Part shown: piece after piece, positions 9,101-16,890 of the stretch
Layout: every line of letters begins with the position of its first letter
Position numbering within the stretch: the first letter of the stretch is position 1
Source: an uncultured Psychroserpens sp.
GTDB lineage: Bacteria > Bacteroidota > Bacteroidia > Flavobacteriales > Flavobacteriaceae
Length of the DNA stretch: 64,000 nt
NCBI GenBank assembly: GCA_947489585.1
Contig: CANLEE010000006.1
Coordinates: 124,001 to 188,000 of the forward strand
Direction of reading: 5' to 3'
Made by a program: the position numbers and the translations under genes
Notes under the pieces: generated by a model
Seen by the model: the letters and a program-made list of their open reading frames with translations, nothing else
Told to the model about the DNA's origin: nothing
The model's database searches: none

Positions 9101-11404
9101 GTAGAAACACAAAGCCCATTTTGTACTGCAACTTCAACAGTGATAATCGCGTCTCCTTCAGAAGCGCTAACACTAGTAGCTACTGAAACATCTAACGTCA
9201 CATGTGATAACAATCAAGGAACTATTACTGCTATTGCAAGTGGTGGTTGGGGAAGTTATGAATATGAATTGACAGGAGCTGCAACTGTCCCGTATTCTTC
9301 TAATGGTACTTTTACAGATCTTTCAGCAGGAAATTATACAGTAAATGTCATCGATGCTGAAGGTTGTATTGCCTCAGTTAATCTGACACTTGTTGAACCA
9401 ACACCAATAGATGCAACATTTACACCAAGTACGACCTTATTGTCTTGTTTTGGAGATCAAGATGCTTCGATAACTACAACTAATGTTACTGGCGGTGTTG
9501 GTACTGAATATATCTATACCTTAACTACTATTTTACCAACTCCTAGTACATCTGGACCGCAAACATCAAATGTATTTAGCGATTTAGGAGCTGGAACATA
9601 TACTGTTTCTATTTCTGATGGCAGTGGATGTTTTATGACTTCCGTAGATATTGTCATAGATGAACCTACTCCAATACAAGCGAGTTTAGTTACAACCACT
9701 ACACAAACATGTTTAACAGAATCAACGTTGACATTAAGTGCTACCGGAGGTACTGGATTATATACATATAGTAATGATAGTACATTCGCCACAATATTAG
9801 GGACATTTAGTTCATCAACTACATTTTCTGTACCAGCTGGAACATTTCAATATTATGTAAGAGACGCTAATGGTTGTGTTGCAAATGTATCTAATGAGAT
9901 TACTATTGATCCACTTCTAGATTTAGTGATTAATTTGCAGTCAACTAACCCAACAATTAATTGTGCAGGCGATAACAATGGTTCTATAGTAGCCAATGCT
10001 CAAGGCGGTTTAGGAAATTATATATATACATTGCAAGACACTAGTGGAAATACAATTCCTGCTACACAAAATAGTCCAGGAGTTTTTACCGAACTAGTAG
10101 CTGGAACTTATGTTGTCTATGTTGAAAGCGGTGATTGTGATACCGCATCGGCACCAATTACGATAACTGAGCCTTCAGCACCATTGGAAGTTGATTTCGT
10201 TGTGAATGATGTTACATGTAGTGGAAACAATGATGGTGTTTTAGAGATTAATGCTACTGGAGGAACAGGGATTATCAAATATGCCATATCTCCACAATTA
10301 GATCAATTTTTTGAAACTAATATATTCGAAAATTTAGCACCAGGCAATTATGATGTTATTGTTCAAGATGTTTTAGGATGTTATGTAACATTTGATTTTA
10401 CGATTAATGATCCAATTCAAGTTATTTTAAGTATTGTTCCTAATTCCTTGTTTGAAGAAACTTGTGAAGGAGATGGCAATGGTGAGTTTAGTATTGATAT
10501 TTCAGGAGGAAGCTTGCCATATAGCGTTAGTCTGGATAATTATGATGGACCATATACAACAGGAGCTCCAGGACAAACACTATTCGATTTCACTGGATTA
10601 AACGGAGGCGATCATACGGTTTATGTTCGTGATGCACAAGGTTGTGAATCTGAATGGAATATTACTTTTCCAGATCCAGTAACCATAAACCCTATAGTAG
10701 AGATTGAATACCTCTGTGAGAATAACACTTTAAGTAATACAGTTACAGTTAGTGTTGACGATAGTATAACAGATCTTACACAATTGGACTACTCATTAGA
10801 TGGAGGTCCTTACCAATTAAGTAACATATTCGTTGACGTAACTCCTGGAACTGACCACTATATCGATGTTAGACATACAAATGGTTGCATCCAAACTACT
10901 GACTTATTTGATATTGGAGACTATCAACCACTATCACTAATACTAGCAGAAGGTGAAGAGCCAGGCGAAATCATTGCAACTGCCACAGGTGGTACTGGTG
11001 TTTATGAATTTACACTTAATGGTGAAGACTATGGAAGCACTAATGTGTGGGTTGTAACTGAAGAAGGCACATATACAGTTGTAGTAACTGATAGTGCAGG
11101 TTGTCAAGCTACAGCCATGATTGAAATCGAAATTGAAGGTCCTTGTATTCCTAATTATTTTACACCTAATGGTGATGGTGTAACAGATGGTTGGACTGTA
11201 GGTTGTGCTGAGGATTACCCGAATCTTACATTCGATATTTTTGATAGATATGGTCGTAAAGTTGCCACATATCGTGTAGGTGAATATTGGGATGGCAGAT
11301 ATAATGGAACTGAACTTCCTACAGGTGATTATTGGTATGTGGTCAAACCAAATAGCCCATTATTGAATAAGGATTATGTTGGACATTTTACACTTTACAG
11401 GTAA
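3185..11404 (+). CDS. sprB: SprB-like giant surface adhesin, T9SS type B sorted
   Basis: I place the start at the ATG at 3185, because MKKPTFSRITIIVSLLFLGLQSYAQ is a complete signal peptide; an in-frame ATG at 3140 would add 15 unlikely residues. The product is 2,739 residues. The first ~370 residues are a non-repeated region, followed by a DUF11-like segment (LTKIVEDDAGN). Then come many SprB-type repeats of about 80 residues, each with a Cys-x-Gly/Asn start, GGTGPYTYSIDG-like and GTYTITVTDANGC-like motifs. A run of six prolines lies at 7664-7681. The C-terminus is a gliding motility-associated domain (YFTPNGDGVTDGW). F. johnsoniae SprB is the mobile gliding adhesin carried by the gliding motors. 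This one is less than half its roughly 6,500 residues. The gene is followed by sprF, as in that species. Confidence 0.82.
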   Translation: MKKPTFSRITIIVSLLFLGLQSYAQNYEPFTPRFNEDLKGDIVLIGNNILGPDNNAFNDNSVYNHNVNMQYIDIDGDASTFSSSSSDLEIPNPNCYRIIYAGLYWGAVNPGSEPITDVKFKGPIGGYNDIQGTIIYDANGTTVDGGDSFSYACFADVTDIVTSFGSGTDLGTYTVGNVSSAVGETATFNPYNGTGQSAGWSLFIVYEDPTLPGKSITSFDGFSAISVPGNNPTLDIPVDGFRTIPAPAPVRANFAFATLEGDSPILGDRLRLNGVSLSTVDRPVTNFFNSSVTQLDATPVNNRVPNSTNTLGFDTGVMAIPNPGNSVIANDATSGTIRLETSGDTYFPYFFAFAVEIIEPNIVLTKIVEDDAGNDIGGQLVGLGSSLNYVIGFQNTGNDNATNFQIRDILPINIIYNHPTDLVLPPGVTVASYNPVTRELIFDIDNSLVEENDPVYEIRIEVQVVDDCGQLADACSNIINNQAFATYNGFYNPTFQITDDPSLNSNTGCLLSPQATNFLADLDCEFTEDIVLCGDSVDLTAANGYDSYSWSTSATGTPVIGTTQTITVTATGTYYSFNTAVAPCQSIEQVYNVEVFGANIENPVIPYADEVVTCPNDGKLLPNIFLCGANDSRFIQTNISSASSIIWEQLDESSCPAVSDPDCANEDDTCSWNQVGIGPDFLADTSGQFRLTINYEGGCFVQFYFNVYQNELNADVIATDIICTTPGSITVIDVPSGYEFSLDDVTYQTSNVFTVNTPGTYTVYIRQIGVPTNPCVFTVPDVQIRDRDFTVSTTIIQPLCFGDKGSIQLAANDVDPQYSFALYDGGTLVNSVGPIVENTYIFENLNPGTYTATVETENGCTYSEDVEIIEPPLLTVTAAVTIPLTCTDGEITVYPEGGTPPYFYFVNGSTDFQTVPEIVVTTAGVYDITVVDSNNCSASTSITVDAIPEPEFNITTTDISCSGDTGTLTINVTATNGYSLEYSIDGGATFVNSPVFTGLTEGDYDVVVQYTAGSSVCVTDPQTVTIVANTAISGTAELIAPYTCNSTGTITVTGVAGGDGPYTYSIDGVNFQTSNTFTGLTAGTYTIIIKDTNDCTFVTNEITIDVLNPPTDLTFSNTPITCPTNTTTVTITGTTGGTGVLEYQIIAPAASATVYQTSTVFSGLEPGTYTFQVRDENDCVYSESYTIDPIPTPTVNIVLTSDLNCTASPDAIITGTITGPAPFTYAVSINSGAYTSLGATGTPFTYATSTDGTYQFEITDANGCTAESSIITIEPLSLPNLSLITQAQSILCNGDSNGAIDIDIDDTVGTPPFVINVNNDTSGVNYGTQTSGLPAGTYTITVTDANLCTATDTIIISEPDPIVLDYDTVDITCTAGGVSQGSVIINSVTGGTAPYNYFVTGTNGYSNSELNTTGSTSVSFDVVDFGLYQINVIDANGCSILAQDVLVASPPTDLDISVTATVDCLAGGEAIVSVGSTLSSSGPFYFAIYQGFIPPPPPPLGGIWIPEDMPGSETATFTGLTPGVTYTFIVFDASTNCSYYEPATTPIPTNSTLTLSAISFNNITCTGSADGNVSFTINSVYGTAVNVDYEIFDSLSLVSTGITGSGTVPAGGSLAVTDLGPLPFGNYFVSISETSGPNSGCGIVTAPFNITESTIALNLITSIDQNANCNANSGVISAIGENGTAPYQYQITTTATAPLASDAAWASTSTFNVDAGNYYVHVIDAYDCIVSSPVVVLPMDATPVISAVVNNLCTVAEGDFEIDVTLDTAGIAPYSFSIDGGAFQTQTAPFTISNLFSGAHTIEIQDANGCGNLVTVNIPAPIGITPNVSALPTCNNDDGEITVTGSGGSGSYAYSINPSPVSVSLSGNIFSGVPSGIYTITITDTVTSCTEEVTVSLAEAISPTFTTTPTDVTCFGDNTGEFEINVNGYSGTYTYEIFNSSGTSVVGPINANTSTNPLTVTGMVAGSYTVTIVETQSPFCTATSTVIIASPSEALTLVATETSNVTCDNNQGTITAIASGGWGSYEYELTGAATVPYSSNGTFTDLSAGNYTVNVIDAEGCIASVNLTLVEPTPIDATFTPSTTLLSCFGDQDASITTTNVTGGVGTEYIYTLTTILPTPSTSGPQTSNVFSDLGAGTYTVSISDGSGCFMTSVDIVIDEPTPIQASLVTTTTQTCLTESTLTLSATGGTGLYTYSNDSTFATILGTFSSSTTFSVPAGTFQYYVRDANGCVANVSNEITIDPLLDLVINLQSTNPTINCAGDNNGSIVANAQGGLGNYIYTLQDTSGNTIPATQNSPGVFTELVAGTYVVYVESGDCDTASAPITITEPSAPLEVDFVVNDVTCSGNNDGVLEINATGGTGIIKYAISPQLDQFFETNIFENLAPGNYDVIVQDVLGCYVTFDFTINDPIQVILSIVPNSLFEETCEGDGNGEFSIDISGGSLPYSVSLDNYDGPYTTGAPGQTLFDFTGLNGGDHTVYVRDAQGCESEWNITFPDPVTINPIVEIEYLCENNTLSNTVTVSVDDSITDLTQLDYSLDGGPYQLSNIFVDVTPGTDHYIDVRHTNGCIQTTDLFDIGDYQPLSLILAEGEEPGEIIATATGGTGVYEFTLNGEDYGSTNVWVVTEEGTYTVVVTDSAGCQATAMIEIEIEGPCIPNYFTPNGDGVTDGWTVGCAEDYPNLTFDIFDRYGRKVATYRVGEYWDGRYNGTELPTGDYWYVVKPNSPLLNKDYVGHFTLYR

Positions 11405-11433
11405 TTGCATCTAAAGAATTAAAAACTAATTAA

Positions 11434-12441
11434 ATGAAAAATCTTAAATTATATATCATTCTTTTTTTATTCAGCTCGTTTAGTTACGGACAAGAATTAA
11501 ACTTACCGGTTTGGACACAATATCTTGCAGATAATGATTTTGTTATCTCTCCTACTTATGCAGGAATTGGTGATAATTTTAAAGTTAGAGCAAATGGTCT
11601 TACACAATGGGTTGGTATAAAGAATGCACCAGACAATCAATCATTATATGCCGATTTCAGAATTGGAAATCAAACAGGAGTTGGATTATCACTGTATAAT
11701 GACAAAAATGGAAATACACGTCAAAAAGGTGCAAAATTCTCTTTTGCTCATCATATTATTTTAGATTACAAATCAAAACAATACTTATCTTTTGGATTAT
11801 CATATAACATCAATAGTTTCAGAATTGAGATAGAAAACTTCCAACCTACTGAAGACATCCCTATCGTTGATCCAAATATTATAGATGATAGAAAGCGATC
11901 AAACAATAATTTTGATGTTGGTTTTCTTTATCGCTGGAATAGGTTTTATTTTAGTTTCAATGCGAATAATGTATTAAAAAAAGATATCGATGATTTTGTT
12001 GGAGTTGAACCTAATCAGCTTCTAAATTATCAAGCCTATACAGGCTACATCATTGCTAGCAAAAACAATAAAAATGTCGAGTTTGAACCGTCAGTATTCT
12101 TTCAAATGTTTGACAGTGATAATCGATCGGCTACTGATGTCAATTTTAAATATAGACGATTTAATAGGGATGGAGATTATTATTGGGTAGGCGGTTCTTA
12201 TCGTTTTCTTAATGATCAATTTTTTAAACCATTAAATGTTGGGCCAATGGCTGGTGTAATGAAGAATAGGCTTTATTTAGCATATTCGTACCAATTGACC
12301 ATAAATGATCTTTCAGGCTATAACTCAGGTACTCATGTATTAACTATAGGGCTAGATTTTATGTCTGGTATTAGTAATTGTGCATGTACTAAAGGAACAA
12401 GCTATAGAAAATATAAAAACAATGGTAACAATAGGAATTAG
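11434..12441 (+). CDS. sprF: SprF, PorP/SprF family partner of the SprB-like adhesin
   Basis: A 335-residue protein with a signal peptide (FSSFSYGQE) and a PorP/SprF-type barrel. It starts LPVWTQYLADNDFVISPTYA and contains repeated strands such as SFGLSYNINSF and FDVGFLYRWNRFYFSFNANN. In F. johnsoniae SprF is needed for surface delivery of SprB but not for T9SS export in general. Its position 29 bp after the sprB stop supports the same specific role here. A short Cys-containing tail (SNCACTKGT) and an Asn/Lys end follow the last strand. It is the last gene of the gliding operon, and its stop faces the stop of the next gene with only a few bases between. Confidence 0.88.
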   Translation: MKNLKLYIILFLFSSFSYGQELNLPVWTQYLADNDFVISPTYAGIGDNFKVRANGLTQWVGIKNAPDNQSLYADFRIGNQTGVGLSLYNDKNGNTRQKGAKFSFAHHIILDYKSKQYLSFGLSYNINSFRIEIENFQPTEDIPIVDPNIIDDRKRSNNNFDVGFLYRWNRFYFSFNANNVLKKDIDDFVGVEPNQLLNYQAYTGYIIASKNNKNVEFEPSVFFQMFDSDNRSATDVNFKYRRFNRDGDYYWVGGSYRFLNDQFFKPLNVGPMAGVMKNRLYLAYSYQLTINDLSGYNSGTHVLTIGLDFMSGISNCACTKGTSYRKYKNNGNNRN

Positions 12442-12444
12442 AGA

Positions 12445-13311
12445 TTAGTTCACTTCTAGTTTATACCCTATTCCATGCACATTGGTGAGTTTAATAGTAT
12501 CATCGTCTTGTAATTTCTTGCGTAATTTAGAAATGTAAGTATCTAAGCTTCTGCCAACGATTACACCATTATCCTCCCATACTTTTTTAGTCAACTCATC
12601 ACGTTTAATAACTTGATTTGGGCTAGCAACAAAAAGTTCTAATAGTTCACATTCCTTTTTAGAAAGGCTAATTTCGGTAGCTGCTTTGACCAATTTATTT
12701 TGTTCAGGATAAAATTGAAAACTTCCAATTTCAGAATAACTTGAGATTTGATCTTCTGAACGTCTTAAAACCTTCCTCTTTTCTCTAAAATAATAGATCA
12801 TAAAAGCCGCGAAACCTATTACAGCTATGATAAGAAGAGGGTGTCGACTTATAAAATTGTTTTGTTTGCCTAAGAAGGTTACTGTAATGGTATAGCAAGC
12901 TTCTGGTAAATAACGACCTGCACAAGGAATTATAGTGCGCTCCTTCTCTACATTCTTTTCATAACTATATGCAACTTCCTTATCGGTACATTGGATTACT
13001 TCTACACGATAGTTTTCAGCTAATTCAGCTATTGCGAAACTACTATCGATAACAGTAACTAACTCATTAGGTTCAAATGATATGGTATTCTGAAATGATA
13101 ATTGGTAGATCACTTCGTCTTTTTCAATAACAGGTAGAATTATAGATGTAGAATCCTGTTGACGCAATAGTAATTGATTGCCAGCTTCCCGTAACGCAAT
13201 TTTTATAATACCAGAATCTGTATTAGTTGCATTTCCTGAACAAGAAATAAATCCGATCATTATAAGAAAAGTAAATACGCTATAAATAAGATAAAATTGC
13301 TGTTTTTTCAT
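12445..13311 (-). CDS. Membrane-tethered OmpR/PhoB-type winged-helix regulator
   Basis: I start at the ATG at 13311 (MKKQQFYLIYS), not the in-frame ATG at 13437, because only the later one opens with a signal-like segment. Of 288 residues, 1-24 are a signal or lipobox-like segment (GFISC), and 25-156 a predicted periplasmic domain with Cys108, Cys130 and Cys139. Residues 157-175 are a membrane helix, and 197-287 a winged helix of OmpR/PhoB type (SLSKKECELLELF, GRSLDTYISKLRKKL, HGIGYKLEV). There is no receiver domain and no kinase next to it, so the protein probably senses with its periplasmic part and binds DNA from the membrane. It is the reverse of ToxR, whose DNA-binding domain is N-terminal. 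The divergent spacer holds four TTNACA boxes, its likely own sites. Confidence 0.8.
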   Translation of the reverse strand: MKKQQFYLIYSVFTFLIMIGFISCSGNATNTDSGIIKIALREAGNQLLLRQQDSTSIILPVIEKDEVIYQLSFQNTISFEPNELVTVIDSSFAIAELAENYRVEVIQCTDKEVAYSYEKNVEKERTIIPCAGRYLPEACYTITVTFLGKQNNFISRHPLLIIAVIGFAAFMIYYFREKRKVLRRSEDQISSYSEIGSFQFYPEQNKLVKAATEISLSKKECELLELFVASPNQVIKRDELTKKVWEDNGVIVGRSLDTYISKLRKKLQDDDTIKLTNVHGIGYKLEVN

Positions 13312-13345
13312 AATCTGGTGTAAATAACATAATAATTCATGACTT

Positions 13346-13383
13346 TTTACAACTGTTGACACTTCTTTTACACTTTTTTGACA
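13346..13383. promoter_or_regulatory. Four-copy TTNACA direct-repeat array, likely operator of the winged-helix regulator
   Basis: On the plus strand TTTACA, TTGACA, TTTACA and TTGACA begin at 13346, 13356, 13367 and 13378. The steps are 10, 11 and 11 bp, so all lie on one face of the helix. On the other strand they read TGTAAA and TGTCAA. OmpR/PhoB-family proteins bind head-to-tail direct repeats about 11 bp apart, and the PHO box itself uses TGTCA half sites. The array lies between this regulator and the divergent yceI-type gene, so it may control both. Confidence 0.6.
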
Positions 13384-13411
13384 TTTTTCACCTGAGCTGC
13401 TTCTAGTTTTA
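13377..13411 (+). promoter_or_regulatory. Candidate promoter of the YceI-type gene
   Basis: TTTG at 13377-13380 and TAGTTTTA at 13404-13411 are 23 bp apart and resemble the Bacteroidota -33/-7 elements with one mismatch in the -7 box. The -33 element overlaps the last TTGACA of the four-box array, which would allow the regulator to act directly at this promoter. Confidence 0.35.
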
Positions 13412-13437
13412 CCAAACAAATCAAAAACAATATACAT

Positions 13438-14001
13438 ATGAAAATTCGTTTATTACTTATTACTATTGCAATGTGTTCAATTTTTAGTTCTTATGCTCAA
13501 GACTATCTCAATATTGATATTAATAAAAGTGAGCTGAGGTGGTCAGGAGAATATACGTTTTATTTTGGAGGACATGATGGAACCATAAGTTTCACCGAAG
13601 GCTATTTTATTAAAACTAATCAAGTGATTACTGGCGGTCAATTTATTATTGATATGAATTCAATCGTATGCAACGACATTAAAGAGGCAGAAGCAAATGA
13701 AGGACTTGTTAATCATTTAAAGGATCCAGACTTTTTTGATGTTGCACAATTTCCAACGGCTAGTATAGTCATTACGAAAGTTGTATATCATGACAGTACA
13801 CATATGAAAATCTATGCTGATTTAACCATTAAAAGTATTACTAAGCCTATTTCTTTTCATGCTGAAGTTGATTTTGAAGCCAAGCTAATGACGACCAAAT
13901 TTAAGATAGACCGAATGCTCTGGGATATAAGTTATAATAGTAAAATGAGAGATGGTGCCATTTCTGACGCAATTGGCTTTGATGTGAAATTAAGTTTATA
14001 A
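13438..14001 (+). CDS. YceI family secreted protein
   Basis: A 187-residue protein with a signal peptide ending SSYAQ. It has the YceI lipocalin-like pattern: INKSELRWSGEYTF near the start, then GQFIIDMNSI, a LKDPDFFDVAQFPTASI segment and ADLTIKSITKPISFHAEV. YceI barrels bind polyisoprenoid or other amphiphilic ligands in the periplasm; the ligand here is unknown. The start codon lies directly beside the far-upstream ATG of the divergent regulator, and the shared spacer carries the TTNACA array. The next gene follows after 9 bp, so the two are probably cotranscribed. Confidence 0.87.
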   Translation: MKIRLLLITIAMCSIFSSYAQDYLNIDINKSELRWSGEYTFYFGGHDGTISFTEGYFIKTNQVITGGQFIIDMNSIVCNDIKEAEANEGLVNHLKDPDFFDVAQFPTASIVITKVVYHDSTHMKIYADLTIKSITKPISFHAEVDFEAKLMTTKFKIDRMLWDISYNSKMRDGAISDAIGFDVKLSL

Positions 14002-14010
14002 CTTTATACT

Positions 14011-14598
14011 ATGAAAAACTATATACTCATAATCATTTGCTTTGTATGTTCAACAATTGTGTATTCACAAGATGAGCAACAACTTGGTGTACTTGAATCT
14101 GATACGACTTGGTTAAAGGAAATTATTAAGTTCCCTATTGGTTTTGCCCCGGAGATCAAATATACAGGTTACGAAGACTTGCGATTTGCAAAACAATGGC
14201 GAAATCAAGATAGTGAAGACTTTTGGTGCTATATGTTTGTATGGCATGTTGATGGAATTCAAAAACCAACTACTGAATATTTAGAACAACAAATAAAGTT
14301 CTACTATGATGGAATTATGAAAGCAGTTAATAAGAAAAAAGATTTTGTGGTTCCGGAAACTAAGGTTCAACTTGAGAACTCAAGTGATGCTGAAGCAGAT
14401 TTATTAGGAAAAATAGATGTGCATGATTCATTTAACACTGAGGACTTGATTACTTTAAATGTACAAGTTAAAACGTATTATTGCAAAGCGAACAATACCA
14501 CAAATATGGTGTTTAAGCTATCTCCACAAGCCTTTAATGGTGAGATTTGGGAGCGATTTAAAACGGTAAAACTTCATGATGATGTTTGTGAGAATTAA
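14011..14598 (+). CDS. Secreted protein of unknown function
   Basis: This 195-residue protein starts with a clear signal peptide (IVYSQDEQQ). The mature part is rich in Trp and Lys (WLKEIIKFPIGFAPEIKY, EDFWCYMFVWHVDG). I do not recognise a family with certainty. It lies 9 bp after the YceI-type gene and its 3' end overlaps the opposing gene by 4 bp, so it probably belongs to the YceI transcript and works in the cell envelope. Confidence 0.75.
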   Translation: MKNYILIIICFVCSTIVYSQDEQQLGVLESDTTWLKEIIKFPIGFAPEIKYTGYEDLRFAKQWRNQDSEDFWCYMFVWHVDGIQKPTTEYLEQQIKFYYDGIMKAVNKKKDFVVPETKVQLENSSDAEADLLGKIDVHDSFNTEDLITLNVQVKTYYCKANNTTNMVFKLSPQAFNGEIWERFKTVKLHDDVCEN

Positions 14599-15167
14599 TC
14601 TTTCCAGCCCCAAGGTGCTTCAGGAGTTTTTATCGTTTGAGTTAAATCCATAACAACTTTAAAAACACGGTCTGTTCCTAAACGTCTTAAATTATAAGTA
14701 AAAGTGGACTCGTCAATTGTTATCCACCAAACATTGGTGGCTGCAGCAGGAATTAGGTTTTGTGTATGTTCATCTGCTGAAAACATTTGTATGCCTGCTT
14801 TGCCTTGATTGCTTGTTGTGCCACCATAAAAATTGACGTCATCTTCTGTACCATCTTTATGTCTATGATCGTGTTTTAGACTAATTCGATCATTGTCATA
14901 GCTTAAAATCCAAGTCCTTGATTTATCATCACCAACAAAGAAAGGAATTTTAATTTCTTTATCAGAGCATTTCCGAACATGCATAACTAACTGTTTGCCG
15001 CCGAAGTCTTTATCATCTTTTGGTAATTCTAAATGACCTTCATAAGCATTTCCGCAATGCGATTTGAGTGTATTCCAGAACTGCAATGCTGGGCTTTCGT
15101 TTTCTTGTGCAAATATGGTAATAGAACATAAAAAGGCACAAAGACATAATTTTATCTTTAGAGACAT
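14595..15167 (-). CDS. Secreted protein of unknown function
   Basis: A 190-residue protein with a signal peptide (SITIFAQENE). The mature part has an LQFWNTLKSHCGNAYEGHL start, a His-rich stretch (SLKHDHRHKDGTEDDVNFYG) and a C-terminal APWGWKD. Proteins of this pattern are common in flavobacteria without a known function. Its end overlaps the convergent gene by 4 bp. It is transcribed away from the zinc-ribbon gene across a 74-bp AT-rich spacer. Confidence 0.75.
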   Translation of the reverse strand: MSLKIKLCLCAFLCSITIFAQENESPALQFWNTLKSHCGNAYEGHLELPKDDKDFGGKQLVMHVRKCSDKEIKIPFFVGDDKSRTWILSYDNDRISLKHDHRHKDGTEDDVNFYGGTTSNQGKAGIQMFSADEHTQNLIPAAATNVWWITIDESTFTYNLRRLGTDRVFKVVMDLTQTIKTPEAPWGWKD

Positions 15168-15241
15168 AGTACTAATTTTAAGACAGCAGCAAGTTACTAT
15201 TTAATATATAATAAATAACTACCTTTATAAAAACCGAAAAA

Positions 15242-15433
15242 ATGCCTAGTATTCCATGTCCTAAATGTCAAGCTAACATTGAATTTAATATTAATGAAGT
15301 TTTAAAAGCAAAAACATTCACTTGTAGTGCTTGCAAGACCGTAATTACTTTGACTTATGAAGACAACAAACACACTTTAGATAAAGCAAAAAAAGAATTA
15401 GACAAGCTTAAAGATGAATTAGGTATTGATTAA
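15242..15433 (+). CDS. Small zinc-ribbon protein
   Basis: This 63-residue protein carries two Cys-x-x-Cys pairs, CPKCQ at residues 6-10 and CSACK about 24 residues later, which should hold one zinc ion. A charged helix follows (DKAKKELDKLKDELG). No signal peptide is present, so it is cytoplasmic. The partner is unknown. A TACCTTTA box at 15220-15227 is close to the Bacteroidota -7 element, but no -33 box fits it. Confidence 0.75.
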   Translation: MPSIPCPKCQANIEFNINEVLKAKTFTCSACKTVITLTYEDNKHTLDKAKKELDKLKDELGID

Positions 15434-15475
15434 ATTATTTTATTTTAGGCATCTAAACATTTTCTATTCACCTAT

Positions 15476-16105
15476 ATGAAGGATCTTACGTTTGATAAAA
15501 ACCGTGTAATAAGCTTTAGTGATGCTGTATTCTCAATAGCTATGACTTTACTAGTCTTAGAGGTTGGTATACCTTCAATTAAAGCAATTGGTGTAAAAAG
15601 TACTTGGGAATTATTAGAAAATAGAATACCAAGTTTTATTGGCTTACTAGTTAGTTTTTTGGTTACTGCCTTATATTGGGTTTCACATTTAAGAACAATG
15701 AAATTTGTAAGTTCAGTAGATTCTAAGCTGTTGTGGCTTAACATATTTTTATTGCTTTTTATTGTGCTTATGCCTTTTTCTACTGGGTTTTATGTAGGTG
15801 GTTTTAATTATGTTGGCCCATTTGTGTTTTACTGTTTTAATTTATCTGCTATAGGGCTATTTAATTTTTTGTTAATTAGATATGTTTTAAAAAAAGAAAA
15901 AGGACATCCAGAATTAAAGCCTCAAGCTGTCAAATGGCATACATATACAGCCTTAAATGCATTGGTTATATGGATTTTAGCGGGAGTTTTAGCTTTCGTC
16001 TTACCGTCTGTTGCTAGACTAATCTTTATTCTAATTTTTGTGATTCAGTTTTTTATAAACCGAAATTATAAAAGAAAAATAAAAAACCTAGAAGACAATG
16101 CGTAG
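15476..16105 (+). CDS. TMEM175-family (DUF1211) potassium channel-like membrane protein
   Basis: A 209-residue protein with about six membrane helices. The N-terminal signature FSDAVFSIAMTLLV near residue 14 is the FSD motif of bacterial TMEM175/DUF1211 proteins, which form tetrameric K+-conducting channels with hydrophobic gates on helix 1. The length fits the bacterial single-repeat form. The C-terminal end is a short basic tail. It stands alone, 42 bp after the zinc-ribbon gene and convergent with the next gene. Confidence 0.85.
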   Translation: MKDLTFDKNRVISFSDAVFSIAMTLLVLEVGIPSIKAIGVKSTWELLENRIPSFIGLLVSFLVTALYWVSHLRTMKFVSSVDSKLLWLNIFLLLFIVLMPFSTGFYVGGFNYVGPFVFYCFNLSAIGLFNFLLIRYVLKKEKGHPELKPQAVKWHTYTALNALVIWILAGVLAFVLPSVARLIFILIFVIQFFINRNYKRKIKNLEDNA

Positions 16106-16111
16106 TTGTTT

Positions 16112-16660
16112 TTACTCTGAAATTCTAACAACATTTCCAGTATAACGTATTGGAAAACGCTTTGCTCCTTTTAATATCATATCACTTTTAAGCGATGGAT
16201 ATAAAAGAATAGTCACATCGTAATTTTCATTATTACTTTTAGCATCAAACGAAATGGTATAGCTATTGTTTTCGTTTTTTACGATTTTATAATCCTTAAT
16301 GTTTCCATCAAAAGTAATGCTATTATCATCAGAGCCATTATAACCTGAAGGCATTTGTACTTCTCCATAATACGGAAGTCTAGATGTAATTACTTCACCT
16401 TTAAGCTTTAATTCATTAGCAATTCCCGTTAAACTAATACGATTGGCATTGCTGCCAGGTGCAATAAGCCCAGAACTTTGAAGTGCAGCTATACTTCTAT
16501 TAATTTGTGGCATGGCCCAAACAGATTCTATTTTAAAAGATTGATCGGCTACTAATTGATCTAAAGTTTGAATTTGCTCAGGTGTAGCAGCAGTTTTTGT
16601 TGAATTACAAGCGATAAAAAACAAGCTTATAAACAATACTATAGCAATTTTAGTTTTCAT
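16112..16660 (-). CDS. DUF4251 family lipoprotein
   Basis: A 182-residue lipoprotein: the signal ends in FFIACNS, with Cys at about residue 18 as the lipidation site. The mature protein matches DUF4251, with a DQSFKIESVWAMPQ start, a RLPYYGEVQMP segment and a beta-rich end. DUF4251 proteins are envelope proteins of Bacteroidota without an assigned role. A strong terminator at 16754-16783 separates it from the helicase gene upstream on the same strand, so it has its own promoter. Confidence 0.82.
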   Translation of the reverse strand: MKTKIAIVLFISLFFIACNSTKTAATPEQIQTLDQLVADQSFKIESVWAMPQINRSIAALQSSGLIAPGSNANRISLTGIANELKLKGEVITSRLPYYGEVQMPSGYNGSDDNSITFDGNIKDYKIVKNENNSYTISFDAKSNNENYDVTILLYPSLKSDMILKGAKRFPIRYTGNVVRISE

Positions 16661-16753
16661 AACATGAGTTTTAGCCCTTTAAAGATAAGGTTTTAGAGGC
16701 TTAAAACAGTGTTATTTAACATTTTATACAGTACAAAAGGTTATTAAAAAAGC

Positions 16754-16783
16754 GAACTCCTTAGTGACCATACTAAGGAGTTC
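16754..16783 (-). terminator. Rho-independent terminator of the DEAD-box helicase gene
   Basis: GAACTCCTTAGT at 16754-16765 and its perfect complement at 16772-16783 form a 12-bp stem with a 6-base loop. On the minus strand the stem is followed by GCTTTTTT. It lies about 107 bp beyond the helicase stop. Confidence 0.8.
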
Positions 16784-16890
16784 TATTTGTGTAATACCTA
16801 AATACATATTGCTATATATTTAAGTGGCTGCGAAAATAGACTAATTATATTAGTAAATACGCTATTTTGAAATAAGATTTTAATTAATCC

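Noticed and set aside
13312..13437. N-terminal extension of the winged-helix regulator from the ATG at 13437
   Set aside because: The 42 extra residues would bury the signal segment and would cover the TTNACA array and the probable promoter region.
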